NCBI GenBank assembly: GCA_964582085.1
Contig: CAZOPV010000016.1
Location: 6,141-70,140 of the forward strand
From: JADGNF01 sp964582085
GTDB lineage: Archaea; Thermoproteota; Bathyarchaeia; Bathyarchaeales; Bathycorpusculaceae
Length of the DNA: 64,000 nt
Direction: 5' to 3'
Shown here piece by piece: positions 42,674 through 51,110 of the stretch. The position numbers were made by a program, and so were the translations under genes. Numbering within the stretch: the first letter of the stretch is position 1; each line of letters starts with the position of its first letter. The notes under the pieces are model-generated. The model was not told the origin of the DNA, made no database searches, and saw nothing but the letters and a program-made list of their open reading frames with translations.

Positions 42674-43267
42674 ATGGGGTTAGATCTCATTTTCACTGGT
42701 GTAGGTGGACAGGGAGTAGTTGTTCTGAGCGACATTTTCTGCGAAGCCGCATTGCTAGATGGTTTTGATGTAGCAAAAGCCGAAATCCATGGCATGGCTC
42801 AGAGAGGAGGCTCAATTAGTGCCCATGTCAGAATTGGCGACAAAGTTTTGTCACCGTTAATTGAAACAGGTACAGCTGACCTAATTGTTGGTTTTGAGAT
42901 TCTTGAAACCGCCCGCGCACTTCCCATGCTCAAACCTAAGGGTACTGTTTTGGTTAACACAAAATATATTCCTCCTAACAGCATCAAACAAGGAAACGCT
43001 AAACCTGTGAAGCCTAAAGAACTGCTTGACCTCCTGCGGCTAAATGCACGATGCGTGTACGAGATCGACGGTATTGGCATAGCTCAAAAACTTGGAAACC
43101 TTCTAGTAGTAAATACAGTTATTCTAGGCGCAGTTTCCGCTTTACCTGAGAACCTTATCAAACAAGACTCATTCAAACAGGCAATAACCAGCAACCTAAA
43201 AGAGAAATATTTAAGACTAAACCTTGAAGCTTTCGAACTGGGACGCCAAAGCGTATCTTTGAGTTAG
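42674..43267 (+). CDS. iorB: Indolepyruvate ferredoxin oxidoreductase beta subunit
   Basis: IorB of the 2-oxoacid:ferredoxin oxidoreductase gamma-type fold: IFTGVGGQGVVVLSDIFCEAALL, AEIHGMAQRGGSISAHVRIG, and ADLIVGFEILETARALPML. 197 residues. ATG lies two bases after the iorA stop, with AAGGAG about 10 bases upstream, so both subunits are made together. It completes the cytoplasmic heterodimer or tetramer that reduces ferredoxin with arylpyruvates. Confidence 0.92.
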   Translation: MGLDLIFTGVGGQGVVVLSDIFCEAALLDGFDVAKAEIHGMAQRGGSISAHVRIGDKVLSPLIETGTADLIVGFEILETARALPMLKPKGTVLVNTKYIPPNSIKQGNAKPVKPKELLDLLRLNARCVYEIDGIGIAQKLGNLLVVNTVILGAVSALPENLIKQDSFKQAITSNLKEKYLRLNLEAFELGRQSVSLS

Positions 43268-43318
43268 TTTTATTAGGCATACCTTTGATATACAAAGGAA
43301 AAAAGAGGAGATATTATA

Positions 43319-44764
43319 GTGCAAAAGAAAATATTGGTTGCTATCGCCACAATAGTGATAATTGTTGTCATAGCAAGTGCAGGTGTATGGCAACTAACTC
43401 AACAACCAACCCCCTCACCATCGCCCACACCAACTCAAACAGCAACTTCTACTCCATCACCGAATGCACGATCCATTCGTATAGGCTTAGTTGCAGGTTA
43501 CCAGCTAGCTGAAGGTCAAGACATGGATAGAGCCGCTAGACTTGCAGTAGAAGAAATTAACGCTGCTGGAGGCGTTTATGTTGCCGAATGGAACACAAAA
43601 GTTCCCATAGAGCTGATAATTGTTGATACAGGAAAGGACACTGCAGGAGAGACCGTTGGGCCCATCACACGAGCTGTAGTTGAAGATAGAGTTGATCTTC
43701 TAATCGGTGGATACACAAGTGCAGGCACACTTGCAGGCCAAGTTGTAGCTATCGAGAATCGTGTTCCGTTCATTATAACAGGTGCCTCCTCAAATTTGGT
43801 TACTCGTAGAGGTCCTCAAGGTAACTTCGGCGGGCTAGCTGAAGATGACGCAAGAAGAATCAGCGACGCTGAAGGCATGAGCTACATGTTCCATTACTGC
43901 ACCACAACTTCCGACTACAGTACAACCGTGGTTAATTTCTTCGCTGAAACCATGAAACCATTGCTTGACAGCACCTACCACTTTGATTCCTCACGACCAT
44001 TTAGACTTGCTCTTATATACAGAAATGACGCGTTTGGTAAAGGCGTCGTAGCTGACACCAAAAATCTCATAGCAACAAGAAACCTGCCCATAGAAATAGT
44101 CGCAGAACGATCATATCAGACAACTGCAACCACATTCCAAACAGATCTTACAGTAATTAAAGATGCCAAACCTGACGCTGTTTACGTAGTTGACTTTATA
44201 GCCAACACCGCTGAGATAATCAAAGAAGGGCGAAAAGACGTCGGATTAAATACAGTTTACATAGCAGTTGAATGTTGTGAAGACCCACAATTCTACACTT
44301 TACTGGGCGAATACGGTGATGGTGTACTGCTGGAATCCAAGTTTGCTTCATACGCTGGTCCACCATTCTATTTGCCTGCGATAGAAACCTATGTTGCCAA
44401 CTACAAGGCCAAATACAACACCCTCCCTGGTATGATGGGCGCGGATACTTATGACGCCTTTTACATAGCTAAAGATGCAATTGAACGTGCAGGAACTTTG
44501 GATAAAGCCGCTGTCAGAACGGCTATCGAACAGATAGACCTACCTCAAATGCTAATCATGACCCAAACAGGCACAATACAGTTCAGCACAGGTACCAACT
44601 ACCACGAAATTCTGCCCGTAACTTTCGTTGAACAATTAATCTACAACGCAACTCTGCAAGAAGCCCGACCCAAAATCGTGTATCCATCAACTGTGCCAGT
44701 TGTTGGCCCGATCAAACAAGCAGATTTCGTCTTGCCCACGGGTTACCAGCCAGGAAGTCCATAG
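43319..44764 (+). CDS. livK: LivK-type amino acid/aryl acid substrate-binding protein
   Basis: N-terminal membrane anchor (KKILVAIATIVIIVVIASAGVW), a Pro/Ser/Thr linker (PSPSPTPTQTATSTPSP), then a periplasmic-binding-protein type I fold: IRIGLVAGYQLAEGQDMDRAARLAVEEINAAGG, IGGYTSAGTLAGQVVAIENRVPFIITGASS, and GMMGADTYDAFYIAKDAIERAG. It is held outside the membrane and feeds LivHM. GTG start at 43319 with AGGAG 7 bases before. Some 110 N-terminal and loop residues are longer than in bacterial LivK. Ligand probably branched-chain or aromatic compounds. Confidence 0.88.
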   Translation: MQKKILVAIATIVIIVVIASAGVWQLTQQPTPSPSPTPTQTATSTPSPNARSIRIGLVAGYQLAEGQDMDRAARLAVEEINAAGGVYVAEWNTKVPIELIIVDTGKDTAGETVGPITRAVVEDRVDLLIGGYTSAGTLAGQVVAIENRVPFIITGASSNLVTRRGPQGNFGGLAEDDARRISDAEGMSYMFHYCTTTSDYSTTVVNFFAETMKPLLDSTYHFDSSRPFRLALIYRNDAFGKGVVADTKNLIATRNLPIEIVAERSYQTTATTFQTDLTVIKDAKPDAVYVVDFIANTAEIIKEGRKDVGLNTVYIAVECCEDPQFYTLLGEYGDGVLLESKFASYAGPPFYLPAIETYVANYKAKYNTLPGMMGADTYDAFYIAKDAIERAGTLDKAAVRTAIEQIDLPQMLIMTQTGTIQFSTGTNYHEILPVTFVEQLIYNATLQEARPKIVYPSTVPVVGPIKQADFVLPTGYQPGSP

Positions 44765-44778
44765 ACTTTCCACTCCAA

Positions 44779-44790
44779 CTTTTTCTTTTT
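44779..44790 (+). terminator. T-tract between livK and livH
   Basis: CTTTTTCTTTTT after livK. It may end part of the transcripts so that more binding protein than permease is made. Confidence 0.4.
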
Positions 44791-44848
44791 GATTTTCTCG
44801 GTATATTTTAAATACTCAACATGAGAAAATAGGTGAGGTTGAACTCAC

Positions 44849-45721
44849 ATGATTACCCCCTCTGGACTTGCTGAAACATTACTTTGGGGTGTAGCGAACG
44901 GTTGTATTTACATACTCTTAGCAACAGGTCTAAGCATAATTTTTGGTGTAATGAAACTGGTCAACTTCGCTCATGGACAACTTCTTATGCTTGGTGCCTA
45001 CATAGCGTTCACAACTTCTGTTGTTTTGGGGCTGAACGCTTACGTTGCTATTCTATTTGCAATGGTGGGCGTGGCGATTATTGGTTTCGTTGTTGAGCGA
45101 CTGACGTTCCGTAAGGTTTTGGGAACTGAAAAACTTAATGAAATTTTTGTCAGTTTAGGTTTAATTTACATTTTTGAAAATGTCGCTGTACTTTTGTGGG
45201 GCAATAAATCCGCTCAAATCTCAAGTTCCATACCTGGTATTCTCTCTTTAGCTGGAATTTCAATAAGCTACGACAGGTTAGCCGCCATGGGCATCGTTGC
45301 CGTTATTCTTTTATCAATTGTGCTTTTGATGAAAAAAACCAAGATAGGTTTGGCTATGCAGGCCACCAGCCAAAAAAGCGACGTGGCCAAACTCATGGGA
45401 ATAAATGTGGAAAAGGTTTATGTCTTCACGTTTGCATTGGGCGCAGCTTTGGCCGGTGCCGCCGGTGCTCTGTACGGAATAATTTTTCCCTTTAGCCCAA
45501 CGTTGGGTGCGCTGCCAACAATTAAAGCATTTGCAATAATAATACTGGGTGGGTTGGGTAGCATACCTGGAGCAGTGGTGGGCGGCTTGCTCTACGGCAT
45601 AGCTGAAACTACTGCTGGCTACTTGCTTGGTGGAATTTGGTCTGATGCGATTGCGTTTGTGCTTCTTATCTTTGTGTTGGTGATTAAGCCCACGGGTCTC
45701 TTTGGTGGAAAAGGTGACTAA
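44849..45721 (+). CDS. livH: Branched-chain/aromatic amino acid ABC transporter permease LivH
   Basis: LivH: GCIYILLATGLSIIFGVMKLVNFAHGQLLMLGAYIA at the N-terminus and AGAAGALYGIIFPFSPTLGALPTIKAFAIIILGGLGSIPGAVVGGLLYGIAE towards the end. 290 residues, about eight helices. GGTGAGG lies about 10 bases before ATG. Ends one base before the livM start. Confidence 0.92.
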   Translation: MITPSGLAETLLWGVANGCIYILLATGLSIIFGVMKLVNFAHGQLLMLGAYIAFTTSVVLGLNAYVAILFAMVGVAIIGFVVERLTFRKVLGTEKLNEIFVSLGLIYIFENVAVLLWGNKSAQISSSIPGILSLAGISISYDRLAAMGIVAVILLSIVLLMKKTKIGLAMQATSQKSDVAKLMGINVEKVYVFTFALGAALAGAAGALYGIIFPFSPTLGALPTIKAFAIIILGGLGSIPGAVVGGLLYGIAETTAGYLLGGIWSDAIAFVLLIFVLVIKPTGLFGGKGD

Positions 45722-45722
45722 T

Positions 45723-46754
45723 ATGGCAAGATATACAAAATCATTTAGTTTACGTTTGCTTTGCTCAAAACAGTTTATTTTTGTTATAGTGGGTCTGGTG
45801 TTTATAGCTGTTCTTCCTCTAATAATCGACAGTGAGTATGTTATTAGTGAAGTCCTAGCGCCTATGCTTATCTTTGCCATTTATGCATCCAGTTGGAATC
45901 TGCTCGCCTGTTCAGGACAAGGTTCCCTCGGGCATGCAGCTTTCCTAGGTATTGGAGGTTTCACTTCCGCTTTGCTTGCAATAAAGATAGGGGTACCTCC
46001 TTTGCTTGGGCTTTTTTTTGGGGGGCTCTTTTCAGCCGCGATAGGTTTTCTGATAGGTCTTACGTGTGTACGATTGAAAGCTTGGTTTTTAGGAATGGTT
46101 ACTTTCGGATTTGCGGTGATTGCTCTTACTCTTGTCAGCCAATTTGACTCTGTGATAGGTGGCATAATGGGTTTCCGCACTCCTTTAATTGTTCCACGCG
46201 GGATTTTCTTCTACTATTTCACATTCGCTATGGCAGCAATCTCGGTTTTAATAATCTACTTGATAATGAAGTCGAAATTAGGTTTGGCTTTTAAAGCTAT
46301 ACGAGAAAATGAACTTGAAGCCAAAATGACGGGTATAAACACAGCTAAATACCGTCTAGTAGCGTTTGTACTTAGTACATTTTTTGCAGGGTTAGCAGGC
46401 GGATTATACGCTCAATACATTCGTTACATAGATGTCTCAATTTTTAGTCCACACTTCTCTTTTCTGCCCCTTATGATGGCAGTCATAGGTGGACTAGGAA
46501 CCATAAGCGGACCTCTTATAGGATCAGTAATAATTGTCTCTATAGACGCTTATCTGCCTCGAATTGACCCACTTATGCAAGGATTCGTGGGTTCACTGTT
46601 TCCAGCGGTAAGTAATGTAGGTCCGCCAATACGCATGATGCTTCTTGGCATAATCTTGTTATTAGTGGTTATTTTTGCTCCAAAAGGTATTCACTCTATT
46701 ATTGACAGAGCCTACGTTTATTTGATGAACAAAAGGGCGGCTGTTAGGCAATGA
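45723..46754 (+). CDS. livM: Branched-chain/aromatic amino acid ABC transporter permease LivM
   Basis: LivM: NLLACSGQGSLGHAAFLGIGGFTSALLA, the cytoplasmic coupling helix FKAIRENELEAKMTGINTAKYRLVAFVLSTFFAGLAGGLYA, and MMAVIGGLGTISGPLIGSVIIV. About 343 residues. The ATG at 45723 has AAAGGTGA 6 bases before it, so the longer frame from 45702 is not used. The stop overlaps the thioesterase start (ATGA). Confidence 0.92.
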   Translation: MARYTKSFSLRLLCSKQFIFVIVGLVFIAVLPLIIDSEYVISEVLAPMLIFAIYASSWNLLACSGQGSLGHAAFLGIGGFTSALLAIKIGVPPLLGLFFGGLFSAAIGFLIGLTCVRLKAWFLGMVTFGFAVIALTLVSQFDSVIGGIMGFRTPLIVPRGIFFYYFTFAMAAISVLIIYLIMKSKLGLAFKAIRENELEAKMTGINTAKYRLVAFVLSTFFAGLAGGLYAQYIRYIDVSIFSPHFSFLPLMMAVIGGLGTISGPLIGSVIIVSIDAYLPRIDPLMQGFVGSLFPAVSNVGPPIRMMLLGIILLLVVIFAPKGIHSIIDRAYVYLMNKRAAVRQ

Positions 46755-47113
46755 AAGGCACAGACAACTTCAGAGAACTGCTAGGCATCCAAGTCGTCGA
46801 AGTCAAAGACGGCTACTCCAAAATGACCCTGAGAATTAACAAGCAACACCTAAACTTTGTGGGTGTTACCCATGGTGGCGTAGTTTTCTCGCTGGCAGAT
46901 TGTGCTTTTGCAGAGGCAGCAAACTGGGGTGACAAAGTGGCAGTTGCAGTGCAAGTTAGCATAAACTTTCTTAAGCCCACTGTTGAGGGGGATGTATTGA
47001 CAGCTGAGGCGGTGAGATTGTCCGAGGGGAGAACTTTTGGACTATATAACATTATTATCCGCAAGGAAGAAAAAATAGTTGCAGTTTTCACCGGCTTAGC
47101 CTATAAACAATAA
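46751..47113 (+). CDS. PaaI-type hotdog thioesterase
   Basis: Hotdog-fold thioesterase: LLGIQVVEVKDGYSKMTLRI, NFVGVTHGGVVFSLADCAFAEAAN with the HGG motif of the PaaI family, and a closing VAVFTGLAYK. 120 residues. It hydrolyses acyl- or aryl-CoA, here probably aryl-CoA made by IorAB, preventing CoA trapping. Overlaps livM by 4 bases and is the last gene of the operon begun by livG. Confidence 0.88.
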   Translation: MKGTDNFRELLGIQVVEVKDGYSKMTLRINKQHLNFVGVTHGGVVFSLADCAFAEAANWGDKVAVAVQVSINFLKPTVEGDVLTAEAVRLSEGRTFGLYNIIIRKEEKIVAVFTGLAYKQ

Positions 47114-47216
47114 TCTAAGTTTAAAGTTTGTTTTTGAACAACAAATGTTTATTAGCGTACTTTCCACTACTCAATTTACAATAGAGCCACGTGGGCATAG
47201 GAGTACTTTAAAATCA

Positions 47217-47543
47217 ATGAGCTTCGCCGCCAGACAAATAGCGAGACAACGTATTGATATTCTCTTTCAGCAAGCGGTGGGTTTACGCAAATCTAACCCT
47301 GCGATTGCTCAGCGTTATATTATAACTGCTAGAAAAATAGCTATGGCTACAAGAATACGTTTACCAGCGAACTATAAGCGTAGAATCTGCAAGAATTGTC
47401 ATGAGATACTAGTTCACGGTCAAAATTGCCGTGTAAGAGTAAAGCCAAAGCGGGAGAAACATGTTGTGGTGACCTGTTTGAGTTGCGGTGCTAGAACACG
47501 TTATGTTGTGAAGCCAAAAAGGGGGAAAATTAAAATTGATTAA
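47217..47543 (+). CDS. rnp4: Ribonuclease P protein component 4 (Rpr2/Rpp21)
   Basis: Rpr2/Rpp21: an N-terminal helical hairpin (ARQIARQRIDILFQQAVGLRKSNPAIAQRYIITARKIAMATRIRLP) and a zinc ribbon with CKNCHEILVHGQNC and CLSCGARTRYV. It helps RNase P cleave the 5' leader from pre-tRNA. The frame is open from 47145, but ATG at 47217 begins at the family's first helix and has GGAG about 15 bases upstream. It overlaps the next gene by 8 bases. Confidence 0.88.
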   Translation: MSFAARQIARQRIDILFQQAVGLRKSNPAIAQRYIITARKIAMATRIRLPANYKRRICKNCHEILVHGQNCRVRVKPKREKHVVVTCLSCGARTRYVVKPKRGKIKID

Positions 47544-47832
47544 AATAACAACAAAAATGAAGCGGCATGTACGACATGTGCTGAAAGAGGAAAAACCAAC
47601 AATCTGGGTTGGTAAAGAAGGGTTAACACCGCAGGTTTTGACTGAAGTTGGAAAGCAACTGCAAAAAGCCAAGATGGTGAAAATTAGAATTCTCCCCAGT
47701 GCTCTACAGGGGAGCACTGCAAAAGCCATAGGTGAAAAAACTGCGGCGGAAACGGGGGCAGCTTTAGTGGAAGTTCGCGGGCACGTTTTCATAATTTACA
47801 GGCGACGCAAAATACAGTCTTCTCCATCTTAA
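47536..47832 (+). CDS. YhbY/CRM-domain RNA-binding protein
   Basis: CRM-domain protein of the YhbY type: KEEKPTIWVGKEGLTPQVLTEVGKQLQKAKMVKIRIL and GAALVEVRGHVFIIYRR with the GxxG-like VGKEGLT loop. 98 residues. Such proteins associate with pre-ribosomal RNA. TTG start with GGGGG about 9 bases before it, overlapping the rnp4 stop. Fits a ribosome and RNA maturation cluster leading to eS19. Confidence 0.85.
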   Translation: MIKITTKMKRHVRHVLKEEKPTIWVGKEGLTPQVLTEVGKQLQKAKMVKIRILPSALQGSTAKAIGEKTAAETGAALVEVRGHVFIIYRRRKIQSSPS

Positions 47833-48014
47833 CAGTTACTTATTTTCCCTAATAATTATAGCGCATGATGAATCGTGTGACATTTGAAAATCTGTCTATT
47901 CATGTAACGGCAAAAGCCTTGGTGCTTCAGAATAGAAAAAATTATGTGCCCGGAGAATATTTATATTGGGCTTCATTGTCTTACTGCAAGGAATAGCTGA
48001 AAAGGGATATAATC

Positions 48015-48482
48015 TTGACGACTCCTCACGATGTTCCAGTATCGAAGTTCATCGAAAAACTGTCTAAGTACTTAAAAGAAAACGTCGAGGAAGTACACCC
48101 ACCAGCGTGGGCAGCATTTGCTAAAACAGGTAGCCACGTGGAAAAGCAACCCCAAAACGCTGACTGGTGGTACACTAGAGGTGCTTCTTTACTGCGAAAA
48201 ATTTATGTTTACGGTCCTATAGGCTTGGAAAAACTCCGTTCGGAATACGGTGGACGAAAAGGTTTTAACGTGAAACCCAATCATGCAGCTAAAGCAGGCG
48301 GAAGCAACATCAGGAAACTTTTGCAGCAACTTGAGACTGCAGGGTTAATTCAGACAATTAGGCCTACGGGGAGACGTATGACTCCCAAAGGTCGCAAACT
48401 TCTTCAAGAGGTAAGTGAAACCTTACATAAAGAACTGATTAAAACAATTCCTGAACTTAAGAAGTATCAAGGCGAACAGTAA
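48015..48482 (+). CDS. rps19e: Small ribosomal subunit protein eS19
   Basis: eS19: VPVSKFIEKLSKYLKENVEEVHPPAWAAFAKTGSHVEKQPQNADWWYTRGASLLRKIYVYGPIGLEKLRSEYGGRKGFNVKPNHAAKAGGSNIRKLLQQLE, all in family order. TTG start at 48015 with AAAGGGA 9 bases upstream. Stop TAA shares one base with the PDCD5 start. Present in archaea and eukaryotes only. Confidence 0.95.
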   Translation: MTTPHDVPVSKFIEKLSKYLKENVEEVHPPAWAAFAKTGSHVEKQPQNADWWYTRGASLLRKIYVYGPIGLEKLRSEYGGRKGFNVKPNHAAKAGGSNIRKLLQQLETAGLIQTIRPTGRRMTPKGRKLLQEVSETLHKELIKTIPELKKYQGEQ

Positions 48483-48811
48483 TGTCCGATGAAGAGTTGG
48501 ACTCAATTCGCAAGAGGAAACTTGCAGCTTTACAGCAGCGTGCCTCAGATGAGCAGAGGCAAATGCAAGTTGAGCAGCAAATGGAAGCTCAAAAGCAAGC
48601 GTTGCTGAAGCAGATACTTTCCCCCGAAGCTCGACAAAGGCTAACAAATTTGAAGTTGATCAAGCCTGAATTTACCGACCAGTTAGAGCTTCAGCTAATA
48701 CAGTTGGCGCAATTGGGTAAAATTCCCATTCCTTTGTCGGATGCGCAACTGAAACAGATATTAATTCAGCTTCAATCTCGGAAGAGAGAAACAAAAATAA
48801 CAAGGATATGA
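48482..48811 (+). CDS. DNA-binding protein of the PDCD5/TFAR19 family
   Basis: Archaeal PDCD5: a Gln-rich N-terminal helix (SIRKRKLAALQQRASDE) and the conserved LKQILSPEARQRLTNLKLIKPE three-helix core. 109 residues. Usually between rps19e and rpl39e in archaea, as here. Function in archaea is not settled; double-stranded DNA binding is reported for the family. Confidence 0.92.
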   Translation: MSDEELDSIRKRKLAALQQRASDEQRQMQVEQQMEAQKQALLKQILSPEARQRLTNLKLIKPEFTDQLELQLIQLAQLGKIPIPLSDAQLKQILIQLQSRKRETKITRI

Positions 48812-48816
48812 AATGT

Positions 48817-48975
48817 ATGGCGCGAGTTAAACCAGCAGCCAAAAAACGTCGATTAGCTAAAGCAGGAAAAGAGACAGAGTCTGTCCCTACATGGGTAATT
48901 GCAAGAACAGACGGCAAAGTTAGGACGAACCCTAAACGCCGAAGAAACTGGCGAACTAGAAAAATAAAACCATAG
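48817..48975 (+). CDS. rpl39e: Large ribosomal subunit protein eL39
   Basis: A 52-residue basic protein: MARVKPAAKKRRLAKAGKE, then PTWVIARTDGKVRTNPKRRNWRTRK, the eL39 signature WV-x-(A/R)-(R/T)-x-RxxNPKRRxWRxxxL-type ending. It lines the peptide exit tunnel. ATG at 48817 lies between PDCD5 and eL31. The ATG at 48813 is out of frame. Confidence 0.93.
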   Translation: MARVKPAAKKRRLAKAGKETESVPTWVIARTDGKVRTNPKRRRNWRTRKIKP

Positions 48976-48986
48976 GAGAATAGGTT

Positions 48987-49475
48987 ATGGAAACTCAAGC
49001 TAAAGAAGAACAACTCCAAAAAGGAGATGTAGCAGAAGCAACCTCTGTTACTGAGAACGAGCAGAGTCTTTTAGAAACAGCGGAGAAAGAAGTCGAAGTT
49101 GAAGAAATAGCAAAAACTGCAACAGAGGGCGCTGAAGAAAAAAGTGAAACCAAAACTCGCAAGAAAAAGGATAAAGAAGAAGACATAGTGGAAGAGAAAA
49201 CATATACAATCCCACTTGCCAAAGCTCTGATCATGCCTCCACGCAAGCGTGCCCCCCGCGCTATCCGTATGATTAAAGCCTATATACGAAAACATATGAA
49301 GGTGCCTCTTCGTGCTGAAGAAGATGATGAAGAAGCTCCAAAAATCACATTAACCAGCCAGCTAAATGAGCGAATCTGGGGTAGAGGTATCGAGAAACCT
49401 CCGCGGAAAATTAGGGTGCGTGCTACTAAAGACAAAGACGGCAACGTCACTGTTCATTTAGCCGAAGCAGCATAA
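48987..49475 (+). CDS. rpl31e: Large ribosomal subunit protein eL31 with long acidic/basic N-terminal extension
   Basis: Residues 72-162 are eL31: EKTYTIPLAKALIMPPRKRAPRAIRMIKAYIRKHMK, then LNERIWGRGIEKPPRKIRVRATKDKDG. Before it are about 70 residues of Glu/Lys/Thr-rich low complexity (KEVEVEEIAKTATEGAEEK, then TRKKKDKEEDI), absent from typical 85-95 residue archaeal eL31. GGAG precedes the ATG by 8 bases. In most archaea eIF6 follows directly; here a 5.6-kb insertion comes first. Confidence 0.92.
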   Translation: METQAKEEQLQKGDVAEATSVTENEQSLLETAEKEVEVEEIAKTATEGAEEKSETKTRKKKDKEEDIVEEKTYTIPLAKALIMPPRKRAPRAIRMIKAYIRKHMKVPLRAEEDDEEAPKITLTSQLNERIWGRGIEKPPRKIRVRATKDKDGNVTVHLAEAA

Positions 49476-49642
49476 ATGCCTATCAACCATTTTTTACTAT
49501 AATTGTGTGTCTCGCTTTACCACAACGGTTTGGATATTTACTATTTTTTCCCTCTATATCTATTTAGCTTAATAACCGATCAATTAATCTGATGTGCTCT
49601 TTAAGAAATCTTTCTTATTCAGTAGATGGAAATGTGCTTTTT

Positions 49643-49670
49643 ACCGTTGATATTATACCGTTGATATTAT
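49643..49670. repeat. Perfect 14-bp tandem duplication upstream of the transposase remnant
   Basis: ACCGTTGATATTAT occurs twice in direct succession (49643-49656 and 49657-49670), ending 6 bases before the GTG start codon of the transposase. It could be a target duplication remnant, a replication slip, or part of the element's end. Confidence 0.85.
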
Positions 49671-49676
49671 TATTTA

Positions 49677-50867
49677 GTGGCGTCTTTGAGGCATCGTCCT
49701 GAGACTGCAAGGTCCATAGTACGTCAACATAAGGTTTCAGCGAAAGTGTTTAAGTTCACAGCCAACCTCCTTAATGAGCACCTCAAATTCCCAGCAGCAA
49801 AAAACCGCCTCTACAACAGCAGCGACATTAACCAATGCCTCATTCAACTGTCACTTTCCGAAGGCTACGCAGAGAGCGGGCTGGCGGATCTCTCAGAAAA
49901 ATGCAGCCGCAAAAACAGGGTTCCAACAGGAAGAACCTTCCGAGCAAGAATAGAACGCCTAGAAGAAACGTAAATCCAACAAGCGCTAACTGAGTCAAAC
50001 GACCACGTTCTGCAAGTTGTCAAGGGCTATGGCGCCTTCAGACGTAAAGCAGTGGTTGCCATAGACTACACGCGAGACCTCTTCTACGGCGACCCAAACG
50101 CAAAGAACGTTGTAGGCGGCAAACAGGAGAAAGGAACCACGTGGAGCTACTCCTACGCAAGCATCGACGTCGTTGAAGCCGGAAGACGACTGACGCTTTA
50201 TACGATGACCGTGAACCAGTTCACTGAGAAAGCGCAAGCAGTGGAGAAGCTAATCAATGAAGCGAAAGCACGCGGCGTACACATTGGCATTGTGCTGCTT
50301 GACCGAGCCTTCTTCACCGTAGACGTCATCACGACGCTGCTAAGGCTAGGAGTCCACTTCATCATACCTGCCGTCAAGAACGACAAAGTCAAAGAAGCAA
50401 TGCAAAACTACGGCAAGAAAGAGCCAGTAAAACGTTTCACTTTAGGCGATCGCAAGAAAAGTGTCTGCTTCAACCTTGCAATTTATCCGAGGACTAAGAA
50501 GCAGTTGCCTAAAAAGAAGAAGCTTAACGTCTATGATCTCTACTACGGGTTCGCCACTAATTTTCCGAGGTCTTTGGCAACTGAGCTTCCAGTGTTTATT
50601 CCTTCTGAGTACAGGCGCAGGTGAGGTATAGAGACGGGCTTTAGGGTTTAGGATAATGTTCAGGCTAAGACTACAAGCATACAATACGTGGTGAGGCTGC
50701 TGTACCATTCGGCTTCTGTGCTTCTCTATAATGTTTGGAACTACGCTAACTTGCTGCTCTTCAGAGCCATCAAGAAGCCTTTTGAGAAACCACGGTTGAA
50801 GCTGACCAGGTTGGCTGTGCACTTTGAAGGCTTCATAATTGGCGGGTTAGGGCCACCTCGACACTGA
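49677..50867 (+). pseudogene. Degenerate DDE transposase (ISH3/IS4-like)
   Basis: One reading frame runs from GTG at 49677 to the TGA at 50865-50867 and is interrupted by three in-frame stops: TAA at 49971, TGA at 50622 and TAG near 50649. Read through, it gives a DDE transposase: AIDYTRDLFYGDP (first Asp), VLLDRAFFTVDV (second Asp), and YRRR-stop-GIETGFRV, where Trp-to-stop interrupts the YREK-type Glu region. C-terminal LLYHSASVLLYNVWNYANLLLF is typical of ISH3/IS4-like transposases. No terminal inverted repeats were found by eye. Inactive. Confidence 0.87.
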
Positions 50868-51110
50868 GCATTCTAAGATGCAACTGCGAGGAACATGGAT
50901 CGCGTAGATTAAACCCTAAACTCCGCCATTCCATACTGTTAGGATGCTTCAAAATATAAAACTGTGCAGTTTAGCATGATTCTCTGAGAAGCCGCTTTAA
51001 GGTTCAAGCAAGGCTCAGAACCTAAGCGAAAGTTTCATGCAACAAAACTACATTTCCATCTACTGTTATTTTCAATAATTATAAAAGCAACAGAATGCTA
51101 TAAAATTTAT

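Noticed and set aside
47861..47920. ATGATGA and CTGT resembling a C/D box guide RNA between YhbY and eS19
   Set aside because: The C box fits, but no proper D, C' or D' boxes at guide spacing could be found.
49971..50655. Stop codons in the transposase as recoded sense codons
   Set aside because: All three stop types occur, and neighbouring genes use them normally; decay is simpler.
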